Shown here one piece after another: positions 1-6,919 of a stretch of DNA of 11,786 nt. The DNA is taken from NCBI GenBank assembly GCA_047621345.1, contig JBLHLW010000091.1, positions 1 through 11,786 on the forward strand. The letters are read 5' to 3'. How positions within the stretch are numbered: the first letter of the stretch is position 1; each line of letters opens with the position of its first letter. The notes beneath the pieces were generated by a model. It was not told where the DNA came from. It saw only the letters and a program-made list of their open reading frames with translations, and did not search any database. The stretch comes from Actimicrobium sp047621345 (GTDB lineage: Bacteria; Pseudomonadota; Gammaproteobacteria; Burkholderiales; Burkholderiaceae_D). Made by a program: the position numbers and the translations under genes.

Positions 1-156
1 CCCAACGCTTTGCCACTGGGCCAGTGCCGCATCTTCAATCCACAATGTCAGGCTGCCACGCCGCCGCAGTCCCGCTTCATATTCCGGCCAGTTCTGAACC
101 TTGAACTTCATCTTCGCAATGTGATGACGGCGGTCGGTGTTGTGCTTGTTTGGCAT
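1..156 (-). CDS. IS5-family transposase, N-terminal part (copy A, runs off window)
   Basis: This minus-strand reading frame starts at the ATG complementary to 154-156 and stays open to base 1, giving 52 residues that begin MPNKHNTDRRHHIAKMKF and include RRRGSLTLWIEDAALAQW. I recognise this as the N-terminus of an IS5-family DDE transposase of the kind common in Burkholderiales. The rest of the protein lies beyond the left edge. It is the same family as the transposases at 4428-5193 and 11350-11786, which show the parts not visible here. No frameshift or stop is seen in the visible part. The gene belongs to an element whose right terminal repeat is at 210-229, leaving a 5' untranslated stretch of about 70 bases. 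The ribosome binding site is weak. Family identity comes from recognised sequence; activity cannot be judged. Confidence 0.85.
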   Translation of the reverse strand, partial: MPNKHNTDRRHHIAKMKFKVQNWPEYEAGLRRRGSLTLWIEDAALAQWQSVG

Positions 157-967
157 CGGGAACACTCAGCAAAAATCGATCAGCATCGTATCATCGACCG
201 TTTCTCGGGTTCGAAGAGCACCAACGCCCTGGCGCATTGAACACGCGCTGATCAGGGAAGGCGGCTTTGCCATGATCCATGGCGATCCCGGCAGTGGCAA
301 GAGCGTCGCTCTGCGTCTGCTTGCCGAACGCCTCGGGCGGCTACCGGACATTCAGGTTGGCGTCATCAGTCATCCGCAAAGTAACCTGGCGGACTTCTAT
401 CGCGAAATGGGCGACATCTTCGTCGTGGCCTTGCGCCCGCACAACCGCTGGGGCGGCTTCAAAGCCCTGCGTGAATTGTGGATTGCCCATGTGGAGACGA
501 CGCACCGGCGTCCCGTCTTGCTCATCGACGAGGCGCAGGAAATGACGCCGGCAGCACTGTCCGAATTGCGCCTGCTGGCATCGGCTCGCTTCGACTCGCA
601 GCCACTCTTGTGCGTGGTGCTCGCTGGTGATGCGCGCCTGTTGGAGAAACTGCGGCGCGAAGACTTGCTCCCCCTCGGCTCGCGCATTCGGACCCGACTT
701 GCTACCGAATTCGCCAGTCGCGACGAACTGCTTGCCTGTCTCGATCATCTTCTGGCCGGTGCCGGCAATGCCAGCCTGATGACGCCACAGTTACGCCATA
801 CCTTGTGCGATCATGCGGCCGGCAATTACCGGATCATGACGACTCTGGCCGCCGAACTGCTCGCCGCCGCCGCGCAGCGAGACTTGCCTGTGCTCGACGA
901 GAAGCTCTATCTGGACGTCTTTGTCCAACCGGATACATCGCCGCAGCGGCGCACCGCGGTGCGTTGA
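137..967 (+). CDS. ExeA/TniB-type AAA ATPase, 5'-truncated by IS5-family copy A
   Basis: The open frame is 276 codons, but its first 30 or so residues derive from the IS5-family element and its inverted repeat, and they do not resemble the family. Recognisable homology begins at WRIEHALIREGGFAM (about base 230). Walker A is GDPGSGKS (residues 49-56), Walker B is VLLIDEAQE (127-135), a sensor-like VVLAGD follows, then SRIRTRL as a candidate arginine-finger region. This is the ExeA/TniB-like ATPase class that usually accompanies a DDE transposase in two-gene transposons and regulates target choice; the partner transposase is not in this window. The usual N-terminal domain (about 40 residues before Walker A, with a GL-NPF motif from memory) is lost. 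The only later in-frame ATG, at 272, leaves three residues before Walker A. The fragment is therefore probably non-functional although the ATPase core is uninterrupted to its TGA. Confidence 0.75.
   Translation: MLCLFGIGNTQQKSISIVSSTVSRVRRAPTPWRIEHALIREGGFAMIHGDPGSGKSVALRLLAERLGRLPDIQVGVISHPQSNLADFYREMGDIFVVALRPHNRWGGFKALRELWIAHVETTHRRPVLLIDEAQEMTPAALSELRLLASARFDSQPLLCVVLAGDARLLEKLRREDLLPLGSRIRTRLATEFASRDELLACLDHLLAGAGNASLMTPQLRHTLCDHAAGNYRIMTTLAAELLAAAAQRDLPVLDEKLYLDVFVQPDTSPQRRTAVR
210..229 (-). repeat. Terminal inverted repeat of IS5-family copy A
   Basis: The minus strand reads GGGCGTTGGTGCTCTTCGAA. The opposite-end counterparts are at 4377-4395 (copy B) and 11335-11354 (copy C). Each of those lies on the 3' side of its transposase, while this one lies on the 5' side, so together they define the inverted repeat of the family. 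Confidence 0.75.
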
Positions 968-996
968 TCTGGAACGAACACATCCTGTCCATTGGT

Positions 997-1038
997 CCTG
1001 CCAGCATCACCATTGCGTCATCTGCAATCGCTGGCAGG
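997..1038. repeat. Nested inverted repeat (hairpin) after the ATPase gene
   Basis: CCTGCCAGC (997-1005) pairs with GCTGGCAGG (1030-1038), a perfect 9-bp stem. Inside it ATTGC (1012-1016) pairs with GCAAT (1024-1028). It begins 30 bases after the ATPase stop. No T-tract follows, so a canonical intrinsic terminator is not supported. It could be a terminator, a transposon-end structure, or a protein-binding palindrome. Confidence 0.5.
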
Positions 1039-1062
1039 CTGCCAACTTATGAACAAATATCT

Positions 1063-1113
1063 TTAATACTAAAGCGCCGCCAGCTTGAATAGCTGGCGGC
1101 GCTTTAGTATTAA
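1063..1113. terminator. Perfect 23-bp-arm hairpin, possible bidirectional terminator
   Basis: The arms at 1063-1085 and 1091-1113 are perfect reverse complements, with the 5-base loop TGAAT. The stem has a GC-rich core (GCGCCGCCAGC) and AT-rich outer ends (TTAATACTAAA and its complement), so on either strand the descending arm ends in an A/T-rich stretch, as in bidirectional terminators. A real U-run is weak: only AATTT follows on the plus strand. It lies about 95 bases downstream of the ATPase fragment. It could instead be the end structure of the transposon that carried that ATPase. The structure itself is certain; the terminator function is inferred. Confidence 0.5.
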
Positions 1114-2189
1114 TTTGCCATGTCTTACGGCCATCAATGATCGTGAATGTTGCACCATCAAATTAACTGACCACACTCAAATACCCACTGTCAGCATATG
1201 TAGAGTTCGAAGTAGACCGACCCATCCTTTGTGCGGAGCCGCACAGACGCTGTTGGGCCGGGACGGTATATTAAGCAGATGAACTATCAAGGATCCAGCG
1301 AAATTGCTTTAGACGGCACATTCAATCTTCGACTGCTGTCAGGTAGTTCGCGATTTTTCAATCTGGGCGCGACCTTCATGGCTGGCCGTGATTGAAAAAT
1401 TCCTGCCTGCCAGTTAGAGCGACCTCGAATGGCGATGCAACGACACGGTGGTTCAAAGGCAAGCCCGAGTAAAAAATTGTCAGCAGGTCGTTCAAAGAAT
1501 CAAACCCTTTTTTGAGCAGTTGATACGCGCTTAAAGCCGGAAACAAGGAGCTAAGGAGCGAGGGAAAACACGAGAACTATTTCTGGCTCATGTGCAGACG
1601 AGCGGAAAAGCGATTCTGGACGTGGCAAGTCAGTCGCCTGCACTATACCGATTTGCTGCCCCTCGGCTAGTCACTAAACCATTTGACCTATGACTACGAC
1701 CATCCAAGTCGGGCAATGAGGAATTTCTTGATTGACCTTAATGCGATGGTCGAGATCGCTGGATTTCAAATACTCAACCGCGGTCGTGAAAAGAGTATTG
1801 CGGTTGCTGCGACTGAATACAACCAGCAGCGTGACGTGCTCATCACAGACGAAAACACGCTGGGTACCACTAAGCAAGTTGGGCTCCGCGCCCACATATC
1901 ACCAGATCATGTAAGCACGACTGCGCCCACGCTGTCGGCAATCCAAGCCGGCAGGATGGGGAAGTCCGGAACCACTGAATCGTTCTTGAATGCGGCTTGG
2001 TGGAATTTCGCTCGTTCATCAATAGGTCGTTTGTGCACACCAGCGTTGGTCCAGCGATCAAATGACATTTTTCGCGGTTTGGGGTCGCAAGTGCGGCGTG
2101 CTCCTGATGGATTGACAGCTGGCCATACGTTCGACCGAAGACTCAGGCAGGTCATTTAACGACCGTAATTGTTAATGTGGAGTAGACCC
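1114..2189. other. About 1.1 kb with no convincing gene
   Basis: I see no protein family in this stretch on either strand. A frame of 158 codons at 1683-2159 is open, but it has no good ribosome binding site, no recognisable motif, and overlapping open frames on the other strand. Small structures exist: TGTGCGG/CCGCACA at 1230-1245 with a 2-base loop, and ATTTTTCAATC (1353-1363) with GATTGAAAAAT (1390-1400). The stretch probably holds decayed coding or mobile-element sequence plus the upstream region of the CFA synthase gene. No promoter could be assigned with confidence. Confidence 0.4.
1353..1400. repeat. 11-bp inverted repeat in the gene-poor stretch
   Basis: ATTTTTCAATC (1353-1363) and GATTGAAAAAT (1390-1400) are perfect inverted copies separated by 26 bases. 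Nothing adjacent identifies it; it may be a remnant of a mobile-element end or chance. Confidence 0.35.
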
Positions 2190-3479
2190 ATGTTTTTAGA
2201 AAAAAAATTGATCCGCTGGGCTGAAGATATTCGTCGTCGCCTCGCATTGCCCCTGAGACTAGACCTATGGAATGGTCAACAACTACATCTCGGAGAAGGT
2301 ACCCCGGAAGTCATCGTACGTTTGCCACATGCATCAGCGCTCGCTTATTTTTTTACGCCGTCCTTATCCAATCTTGGCGCAGCGTACGTCGAAGGAAAAA
2401 TCGAGGTCACAGGCAAACCAGCAGCGATTATTGCGATCGGAAACGCGCTCGCCGCCGGCACACTGAAACTGGAGGGAAAGTTCGCGCGAATCACCAGAAA
2501 ACTTCGTCATACCAAAGCCAACGACCACGATTCCATCGCCTACCACTACGACGTCTCGAACGATTTTTACCGCTGTTGGTTAGACCCCAACCTGGTGTAC
2601 TCGTGTGCGTATTTTGAGAACGGCAATGAAGACCTGGCAACGGCGCAGGAAAAAAAGATTGACCATATCCTTACGAAAATAAGGTTAGCGCCCGGCCACA
2701 CGCTACTTGACATCGGTTGCGGTTGGGGAGCGTTACTGATACGTGCCGCCGAAAAATTTGGCACGCATGGCGTCGGCGTGACCTTATCAGAGAATCAGGC
2801 AATGTTAGGGCGTCAGTTAGTCACCGAAAAAGGCCTTACGGAGCTCATCGAAATTCGGCTTCAAGACTACCGCGACATCGAAGGTAATTTCGATCGGATC
2901 ACCAGTGTTGGCATGTTCGAGCATGTCGGTCTCCGCAATCTGAAAAGTTATTTTTCCAAGATCAACTCTTTGCTCGCCGAGGATGGGATTGCGATCAACC
3001 ATGGCATCACGTCCACCGATGCGAACAATGGCGAAACACCCTATGGCAATGGTCAATTTATTGAGCAGTTCGTATTTCCGCACGGTGAATTGCCGCACGT
3101 AGGACTAGTCCTGAAGACGATGCAAGAGGCCGAATTAGAGGTATTTGACGTCGAGAATCTGCGTCACCACTATGCTAGAACCTGTGAACTCTGGACAAAT
3201 AATTTCGAAGCGAATTCTGAATCCGTCCGCTTGCTTGCTGGAGAACGTCGTTATCGGATTTGGCGGGTTTATTTGGCCGGCTGTGCCTTCGCGTTTAATC
3301 AGGACTGGATCTCGCTATATCAGATCGTCTGTACAAAAGCGGGAAGGCACAGCGATACCTTGCCGTGGTCGCGCCAGTACATGTACCCACAGGTGGCATC
3401 AACGGAGACAATCCCAACGCCAGTCGCATCGAGCCAGTCGTTACAACGAAACCGTGAAGAAGATGGCAAATGCGGATGA
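2190..3479 (+). CDS. cfa: Cyclopropane-fatty-acyl-phospholipid synthase (SAM-dependent)
   Basis: The family transfers a methylene group from S-adenosylmethionine to cis double bonds of phospholipid acyl chains at the cytoplasmic membrane face, forming cyclopropane fatty acids. The protein has 429 residues from ATG 2190, chosen because GGAG at 2179-2182 sits 7 bases upstream; the in-frame TTG 2169 and ATG 2175 lack this. The N-terminal lipid-binding region is followed by YHYDVSNDFY (118-127) and YSCAYF (137-142). SAM motif I is LLDIGCGWGALL (172-183), then GMFEHVG (241-247) and FVFPHGELP (294-302). By comparison with what I recall of the E. coli enzyme, the bicarbonate ligands would be C139, E244, H271, I273 and Y328; all are present. 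A Ser/Thr/Gln-rich tail (405-429) extends past the usual end. The gene is coupled to the next by an ATGA overlap. Which paralogue or substrate is unknown. Confidence 0.92.
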   Translation: MFLEKKLIRWAEDIRRRLALPLRLDLWNGQQLHLGEGTPEVIVRLPHASALAYFFTPSLSNLGAAYVEGKIEVTGKPAAIIAIGNALAAGTLKLEGKFARITRKLRHTKANDHDSIAYHYDVSNDFYRCWLDPNLVYSCAYFENGNEDLATAQEKKIDHILTKIRLAPGHTLLDIGCGWGALLIRAAEKFGTHGVGVTLSENQAMLGRQLVTEKGLTELIEIRLQDYRDIEGNFDRITSVGMFEHVGLRNLKSYFSKINSLLAEDGIAINHGITSTDANNGETPYGNGQFIEQFVFPHGELPHVGLVLKTMQEAELEVFDVENLRHHYARTCELWTNNFEANSESVRLLAGERRYRIWRVYLAGCAFAFNQDWISLYQIVCTKAGRHSDTLPWSRQYMYPQVASTETIPTPVASSQSLQRNREEDGKCG

Positions 3480-4291
3480 ACGAGGCAACTAATCAAGGGC
3501 ACTGGGAACTTAGTGATATCCCTTTCAACGATATTGATATCAGGGCTGTGCGTTCTGATGAATTCCTGTTCACTACGTTAGCGGCGGCATCGTTTGTCGA
3601 AATCCTCGCACAAACCTACAGTGCAAACTTGATTCGACATTTTATTGGACATACCGAGATCACTGATTGGCTAAAAACGCATTGGCAACCAGAAGAAATC
3701 CAGCATGGCCAAGCACTAAAAACCTATGTGAATGTCGTTTGGCCAGAGTTCGACTGGGAGAGCGGTCATGCACGTTTCCGGAGCGACTATGTGGCTTGCT
3801 GTACCGTCGAAAAATTGGAGCCTCAACAAGCCCTTGAGCTGATTGCCCGCTGCGTCGTTGAGACAGGGACGTCCACCTTTTACCGCGCCATACACGATTA
3901 CACTAATGAGCCCGTGTTACGTGGTTTGATTGAGAAAATTAAATCGGATGAAGCAGCCCACTACACTTTTTTTCGGCGGCATTTCGATCGGCTTAACGTG
4001 GGCAAGCAGCATACAGCGAGCGAGGTAATCGCGACGATCTGGCGCCGCGTACGCGAAGTGCGCCGCGAGGACGCATACCTCGCTTTCAGGTATGTGCACA
4101 CAACGCGAAATCCAAGCGTTCCATTTAACGCTGCGCACTGGCATGTCTACAATAAGCAGGTTAAACGGCTGGCACGTCGCTATTACCCGTACAGAATGGC
4201 AATACAAATGTTGCTTAAGCCGATTCCAATGACGCAGTTAATCAAGCGCCCGGTGCGTTGGCTCTTAGAGCTCCTGACAAAAGCAGGCTAA
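3476..4291 (+). CDS. Ferritin-like diiron protein, possible acyl desaturase/oxygenase relative
   Basis: The protein has 271 residues. ATG 3476 overlaps the CFA synthase stop (ATGA at 3476-3479), indicating translational coupling; ATG 3470 is an alternative start. The visible helical pattern supplies a complete carboxylate-bridged diiron set: E42, E74-x-x-H77, E129 and E159-x-x-H162. This is the E / ExxH / E / ExxH order of the ferritin-like superfamily, which includes acyl-ACP desaturases, ribonucleotide reductase R2 and several oxygenases. Spacing resembles the desaturase-like branch, though the protein is shorter than plant-type acyl-ACP desaturases (inference). No signal peptide is seen. 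The C-terminus (about 227-270) is strongly basic, with KRLARRYYPYR and RPVRWLLELL segments that could contact membrane lipid. Coupling to the CFA synthase suggests action on the same lipid or acyl chain. The exact reaction is unknown. Confidence 0.7.
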   Translation: MNEATNQGHWELSDIPFNDIDIRAVRSDEFLFTTLAAASFVEILAQTYSANLIRHFIGHTEITDWLKTHWQPEEIQHGQALKTYVNVVWPEFDWESGHARFRSDYVACCTVEKLEPQQALELIARCVVETGTSTFYRAIHDYTNEPVLRGLIEKIKSDEAAHYTFFRRHFDRLNVGKQHTASEVIATIWRRVREVRREDAYLAFRYVHTTRNPSVPFNAAHWHVYNKQVKRLARRYYPYRMAIQMLLKPIPMTQLIKRPVRWLLELLTKAG

Positions 4292-4376
4292 TGTCGGCGG
4301 AGTCAAAAACCAAATGCAACACGTTAATGTATTGTGTTCGTCACTGGTTGTTTCTAGCCATTGATGAATTATTTGA
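4292..4376. other. Spacer between the diiron gene and IS5-family copy B
   Basis: An 85-base stretch after the diiron protein's stop, ending where the copy B terminal repeat begins. No strong terminator hairpin is visible. A short imperfect repeat (AACAC...GTGTT) is present. Confidence 0.4.
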
Positions 4377-4395
4377 GGCGTTAGTGCACTTCAAA
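4377..4395 (+). repeat. Terminal inverted repeat of IS5-family copy B
   Basis: GGCGTTAGTGCACTTCAAA differs from the copy C end at 11336-11354 at one position. Distance to the transposase C-terminal codons is 35 bases here and 37 in copy C, so the whole 3' end is conserved between copies. Confidence 0.75.
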
Positions 4396-4427
4396 GGTGA
4401 AGGCAACAATTTCCTAACCCCTACCCA

Positions 4428-5193
4428 TTATGCTGCCATTTTTTGACTGCGAACGAAGTTTGGGCGTGCGGCGGCCAGCATGCGGTTTAAGACAGCAACC
4501 CCGATGGCAGCCTCGATTTCTTGCGCTGCAAGCCCGCGTGAACGCAGCCGAGGACCAATCAAGCATTTGTACCGGCCCATGGATGTTTCCACCAAGGCGC
4601 GTTGTCCATAACCGGTGGCGGTTTGCCAAGCCATCCGGCCCTCTGTATTGATCACTTCAATATGACGATCACGCTGACTTGGCGAACTTGATTCCGTAGT
4701 GGAAACAGCGGTTTTTCGTAACGGCATCACTACCTCAATATAGGAACCCCGTCGCGCGATCGTAAGCACCATCGGCGATGACTTTTGCTATTTCTTCTTC
4801 AATCTGCATCAGCAGCGGTTCCATCAGCGATGCATCGTCCGACTGCTGATCAGTGAGCACTTGGGCGATTATCATCCCACTGTTGGCATCGACCGCCAGA
4901 TACAGCTTGCGCCACGTCCGGCGCGACTTCGCGCCATGCTTTGCTTCCCGCCATTGGCCTGCACCGAAGACTTCCAGGCCGATACTGTCGATCAACACAT
5001 GCAACGGTCCGTTTGCTGCCGGCGGGGATTTCATGACCGACAACCCGATCGATCGGCGACTAACAGTTGTGTGATCCGGGGCAGAGACCGTCAGATTCAT
5101 CAACGTCAGTACCGACGCCATCAATCCTTCTGTTTGGCACAGCGCCATCTTGAAGGCGGCGCGCAGCATCAAGCACGTCTCAATGGCGATACC
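4428..5193 (-). pseudogene. IS5-family transposase (copy B), N-truncated and frameshifted
   Basis: Homology starts at AIETCLMLRAAFKMALCQTEG beside the IS21 boundary; about the first 70 residues are missing. The residues in front of it in the open frame (complement of 5194-5292) are translated IS21-end sequence. The frame continues through PLHVLIDS (first catalytic Asp region) and IADGAYD (second). It then shifts into a second frame (IARRGSYIEVVMPLRK to SQKMAA, stop 4428-4430). Comparison with copy C shows the cause: 23 bases are missing between two CGAT tetranucleotides, so TACGAT joins directly to CGCGCGACGG. The product cannot be functional. Identity to copy C is roughly 85 percent at nucleotide level by eye, so the two are not recent duplicates. 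Confidence 0.85.
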
Positions 5194-5244
5194 TGTTGGC
5201 GCCGACCTAAAATTGACCCACCGTGCCGATCGAAATTTGACCCA
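5194..5244. repeat. IS21-family left terminal repeats
   Basis: The terminus is TGTTGGC, followed by two related 20-mers: GCCGACCTAAAATTGACCCA (5201-5220) and GCCGATCGAAATTTGACCCA (5225-5244). They match the right-end 20-mers in inverted orientation and are likely transposase binding sites. Confidence 0.8.
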
Positions 5245-5357
5245 GGGCGGGGCGCTGCGTTTTTGATTAGCAACTGTGGATAAGTGTACCAAATAAAAAA
5301 GTGGAATTCGTGGAGGGCGCAGCCCGGAACAAATCCCCCTTCAGTTTTGTTTTGTAT

Positions 5358-5386
5358 TTAACGATATAAACTATTTATATCGTTAA
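5358..5386. repeat. AT-rich perfect hairpin downstream of istB
   Basis: TTAACGATATAAA (5358-5370) and TTTATATCGTTAA (5374-5386) form 13-bp perfect arms with a 3-base loop, just past the istB stop. On the minus strand no T-tract follows, so it is not a canonical terminator. It may still mark the transcript end or be a binding palindrome. Confidence 0.45.
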
Positions 5387-5392
5387 TCGCTA

Positions 5393-6208
5393 TCAGGTAT
5401 TTTCCTCCGTATCAACGTCGCTCTGGCCCGCCTTTTCCGCTTTGCGTTTTTGTTCCCGTGCCTTGATCCTTCCCTTGGCAGCCATGCTGCTATGCTGGAA
5501 ACGGTACGACTCGTTACCCGTCTCCACGATGTGGCAATGATGCGTCAGCCGGTCCAGCAAGGCCGTGGTCATCTTGGCGTCACCGAACACATTCGACCAT
5601 TCGGCGAAGTTGAGATTGGTCGTAATGATGACGCTGGTGTGCTCATACAATTTCGACAGCAGGTGGAACAGCAAGGCGCCGCCAGCCTGGCTGAACGGCA
5701 GATATCCAAGTTCATCGAGCACCACCAGGTCCATGCGCAGCAACGATAGCGCCAGCCGGCCCGCCTTCCCGTCGCGCTTCTCGCGCTCCAGCACATTGAC
5801 CAGGTCGACGGTGGAGTAAAACCGCACCCGCTTGCCCTTGGTCGCGATGCCCGACACGGCCATCGCGGTGGCCAGATGGGTCTTGCCGGTGCCCGGGCCG
5901 CCGATTAACACGACGTTTTGCGCCGTGTCGCTAAACGCCAGTGTGGCGAGCTGGCGTACCAGCGTCTGGTCGACCTTGGACGAGGCGAAGTCGAAGCCGG
6001 CCAGATCCCGATGCAGAGGGAACTTGGCTACGAACATCTGGTGACTGACCGACCGCATGGCCCGGTCGGTATACTCGGCCTGCAGCAAGTGTTCAAGCAA
6101 CCACGACGACGCCGCCACCGCTGATGCGTCTTGCGCCTTCAGTTCGCTCCACCCCGTGACCATGCCGTGCAAGCGCAGTTCTTTCAGTTCGGCGGCGATA
6201 TCACGCAT
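5393..6208 (-). CDS. istB: IstB, AAA+ ATPase of the IS21-family element
   Basis: IstB-type ATPases assist the IS21 transposase by remodelling target DNA. The protein is 271 residues from the ATG at 6208 (MRDIAAELKELRLHG), a normal family length. This start is preferred because GGAGGT lies 5-6 bases upstream; a longer in-frame start at 6271 would lie well inside istA. Walker A is GGPGTGKT (residues 103-110), Walker B LVVLDELGYLPFSQ (161-174), and IITTNLNFAEW a sensor-like strand. The ATG overlaps the istA stop by 8 bases (6201-6208), so translation is normally coupled to istA. Because istA is broken upstream by an insertion, istB may now be poorly expressed. The gene itself looks intact. Confidence 0.92.
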   Translation of the reverse strand: MRDIAAELKELRLHGMVTGWSELKAQDASAVAASSWLLEHLLQAEYTDRAMRSVSHQMFVAKFPLHRDLAGFDFASSKVDQTLVRQLATLAFSDTAQNVVLIGGPGTGKTHLATAMAVSGIATKGKRVRFYSTVDLVNVLEREKRDGKAGRLALSLLRMDLVVLDELGYLPFSQAGGALLFHLLSKLYEHTSVIITTNLNFAEWSNVFGDAKMTTALLDRLTHHCHIVETGNESYRFQHSSMAAKGRIKAREQKRKAEKAGQSDVDTEENT

Positions 6209-6795
6209 GATCGACCTCCGCCATGTCGGCATCGGTGGCGCGAAGGCTGTCATAACGGCCGGTGTTGGCAACCGGCGCTTCTTTCAATTGCAAGCTGGTC
6301 TCCACCGTGGCCGGCGCAGCGCTAGCGTTGAGCCGTGCCAGCACGTTCTCGACATGCTCGGCGCTGAGCACACCCGACTCCACCACCAGTTCCACGGCTA
6401 CCAGCACCGTATCCAGCCCCGCGGTGGGCACGGCGGCCAGCACCTGCGCCATTACCCTGTCGCCGCCGGCATGCCTTAGCAGCCCTTGTTTGAGGCGCAG
6501 CAGTGGCGCCGGCAGGTCCGCGAACGGGGCGCCATTGCGCAGCGCCCCCGGTTTGCGCTGCACCAGTGGGATGTAGTGCTGCCAGTCGTAGAGCACTTGC
6601 CCGCGCTCGGCGATCCGTTCATGGTTGGCCACAATGGCGTCGCCTGCGACGACGCACACCCGGCCCGGATACAGCCGGGCACTGACCATCTGGCCGGCCA
6701 ACTCGCACGGCACCGAGTAGCGGTTGCGGCTTACCGTCACCAGGCAGGTGGACGACACCCGCGATGGCTTTTCGACGTAGCCATCAAACGGCGTG
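6201..6795 (-). pseudogene. istA: istA 3' fragment (C-terminal part of IS21-family transposase)
   Basis: This is the C-terminal 190 or so residues of IstA, from TPFDGYVEKPSRVSST to the end EVDHA with TGA at 6201-6203. It includes the beta-rich segment RNRYSVPCELAGQMVSARLYPGRV typical of IstA C-termini. It is separated from its 5' part (8300-9227) by the inserted IS1202-like element. When the insertion and one GCGTG copy are removed, the reading frame joins perfectly through MPMPTPFDGY. The open frame on this fragment extends into the insertion's end (to 6863), but those residues are not istA. It is not expected to be functional alone. Confidence 0.88.
6791..6795. repeat. Target-site duplication GCGTG, left copy
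   Basis: GCGTG directly precedes the IS1202-like terminus TGTTGGAG at 6796 and is repeated at 8300-8304 after the other terminus. Removing one copy plus the element restores istA in frame. Confidence 0.9.
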
Positions 6796-6805
6796 TGTTG
6801 GAGCA

Positions 6806-6844
6806 AAATAGAAATGTCCGGTTTCTCCCAAATAGAAATGTCCG
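6806..6844. repeat. Paired 15-mer repeats in the left end of the IS1202-like element
   Basis: AAATAGAAATGTCCG occurs at 6806-6820 and again at 6830-6844, 24 bases apart. The same pair, inverted and with the same 24-base period, is at 8251-8265 and 8275-8289 in the right end. They are probably transposase binding sites. Confidence 0.85.
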
Positions 6845-6919
6845 ATTTTGCAAAGTAGTTCACGCTAGCGATCCCAAATTGGTTGGTGTCGAGTGATGAG
6901 CGGAATCGTGAGGATGAAC

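Larger units (their letters stand above)
1..229 (-). mobile_element. IS5-family element copy A, right end only
   Basis: This is the transposase start plus a terminal repeat. Reading inward from base 229 on the minus strand gives GGGCGTTGGTGCTCTTCGAA. That matches the outer end of copy C (GGGCGTTGGTGCACTTCAAA at 11335-11354) at 18 of 20 positions. It also matches the end of copy B at 4377-4395. The match places the element boundary at about 227-229. Directly beyond it, the ATPase reading frame becomes recognisable from residues WRIEH onward, as expected if the element is inserted in that gene. Confidence 0.75.
4377..5193 (-). mobile_element. IS5-family element copy B, truncated by the IS21-family element
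   Basis: The left (3') end carries the terminal repeat GGCGTTAGTGCACTTCAAA (4377-4395), and the transposase gene follows on the minus strand. At 5194 the sequence switches abruptly into the IS21-family terminal repeat. The 5' part of the transposase and the other terminal repeat of this copy are absent; they are not found beyond the right end of the IS21-family element at 9344 either. Confidence 0.8.

Noticed and set aside
1562..1689. A short frame reading TRELFLAHVQTSGKAILDVA, considered as a phasin-like remnant
   Set aside because: It is about 50 codons with no start and the resemblance is too weak to name a family.
1683..2159. A 158-codon plus-strand open frame ahead of the CFA synthase gene
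   Set aside because: No recognisable motif, no good ribosome binding site, and similarly long open frames overlap it on the other strand. I could not support it as a gene.
4258..4446. A 62-codon plus-strand frame across the end of the diiron gene and IS5 copy B
   Set aside because: It overlaps the diiron gene out of frame and crosses the terminal repeat; no coding evidence.
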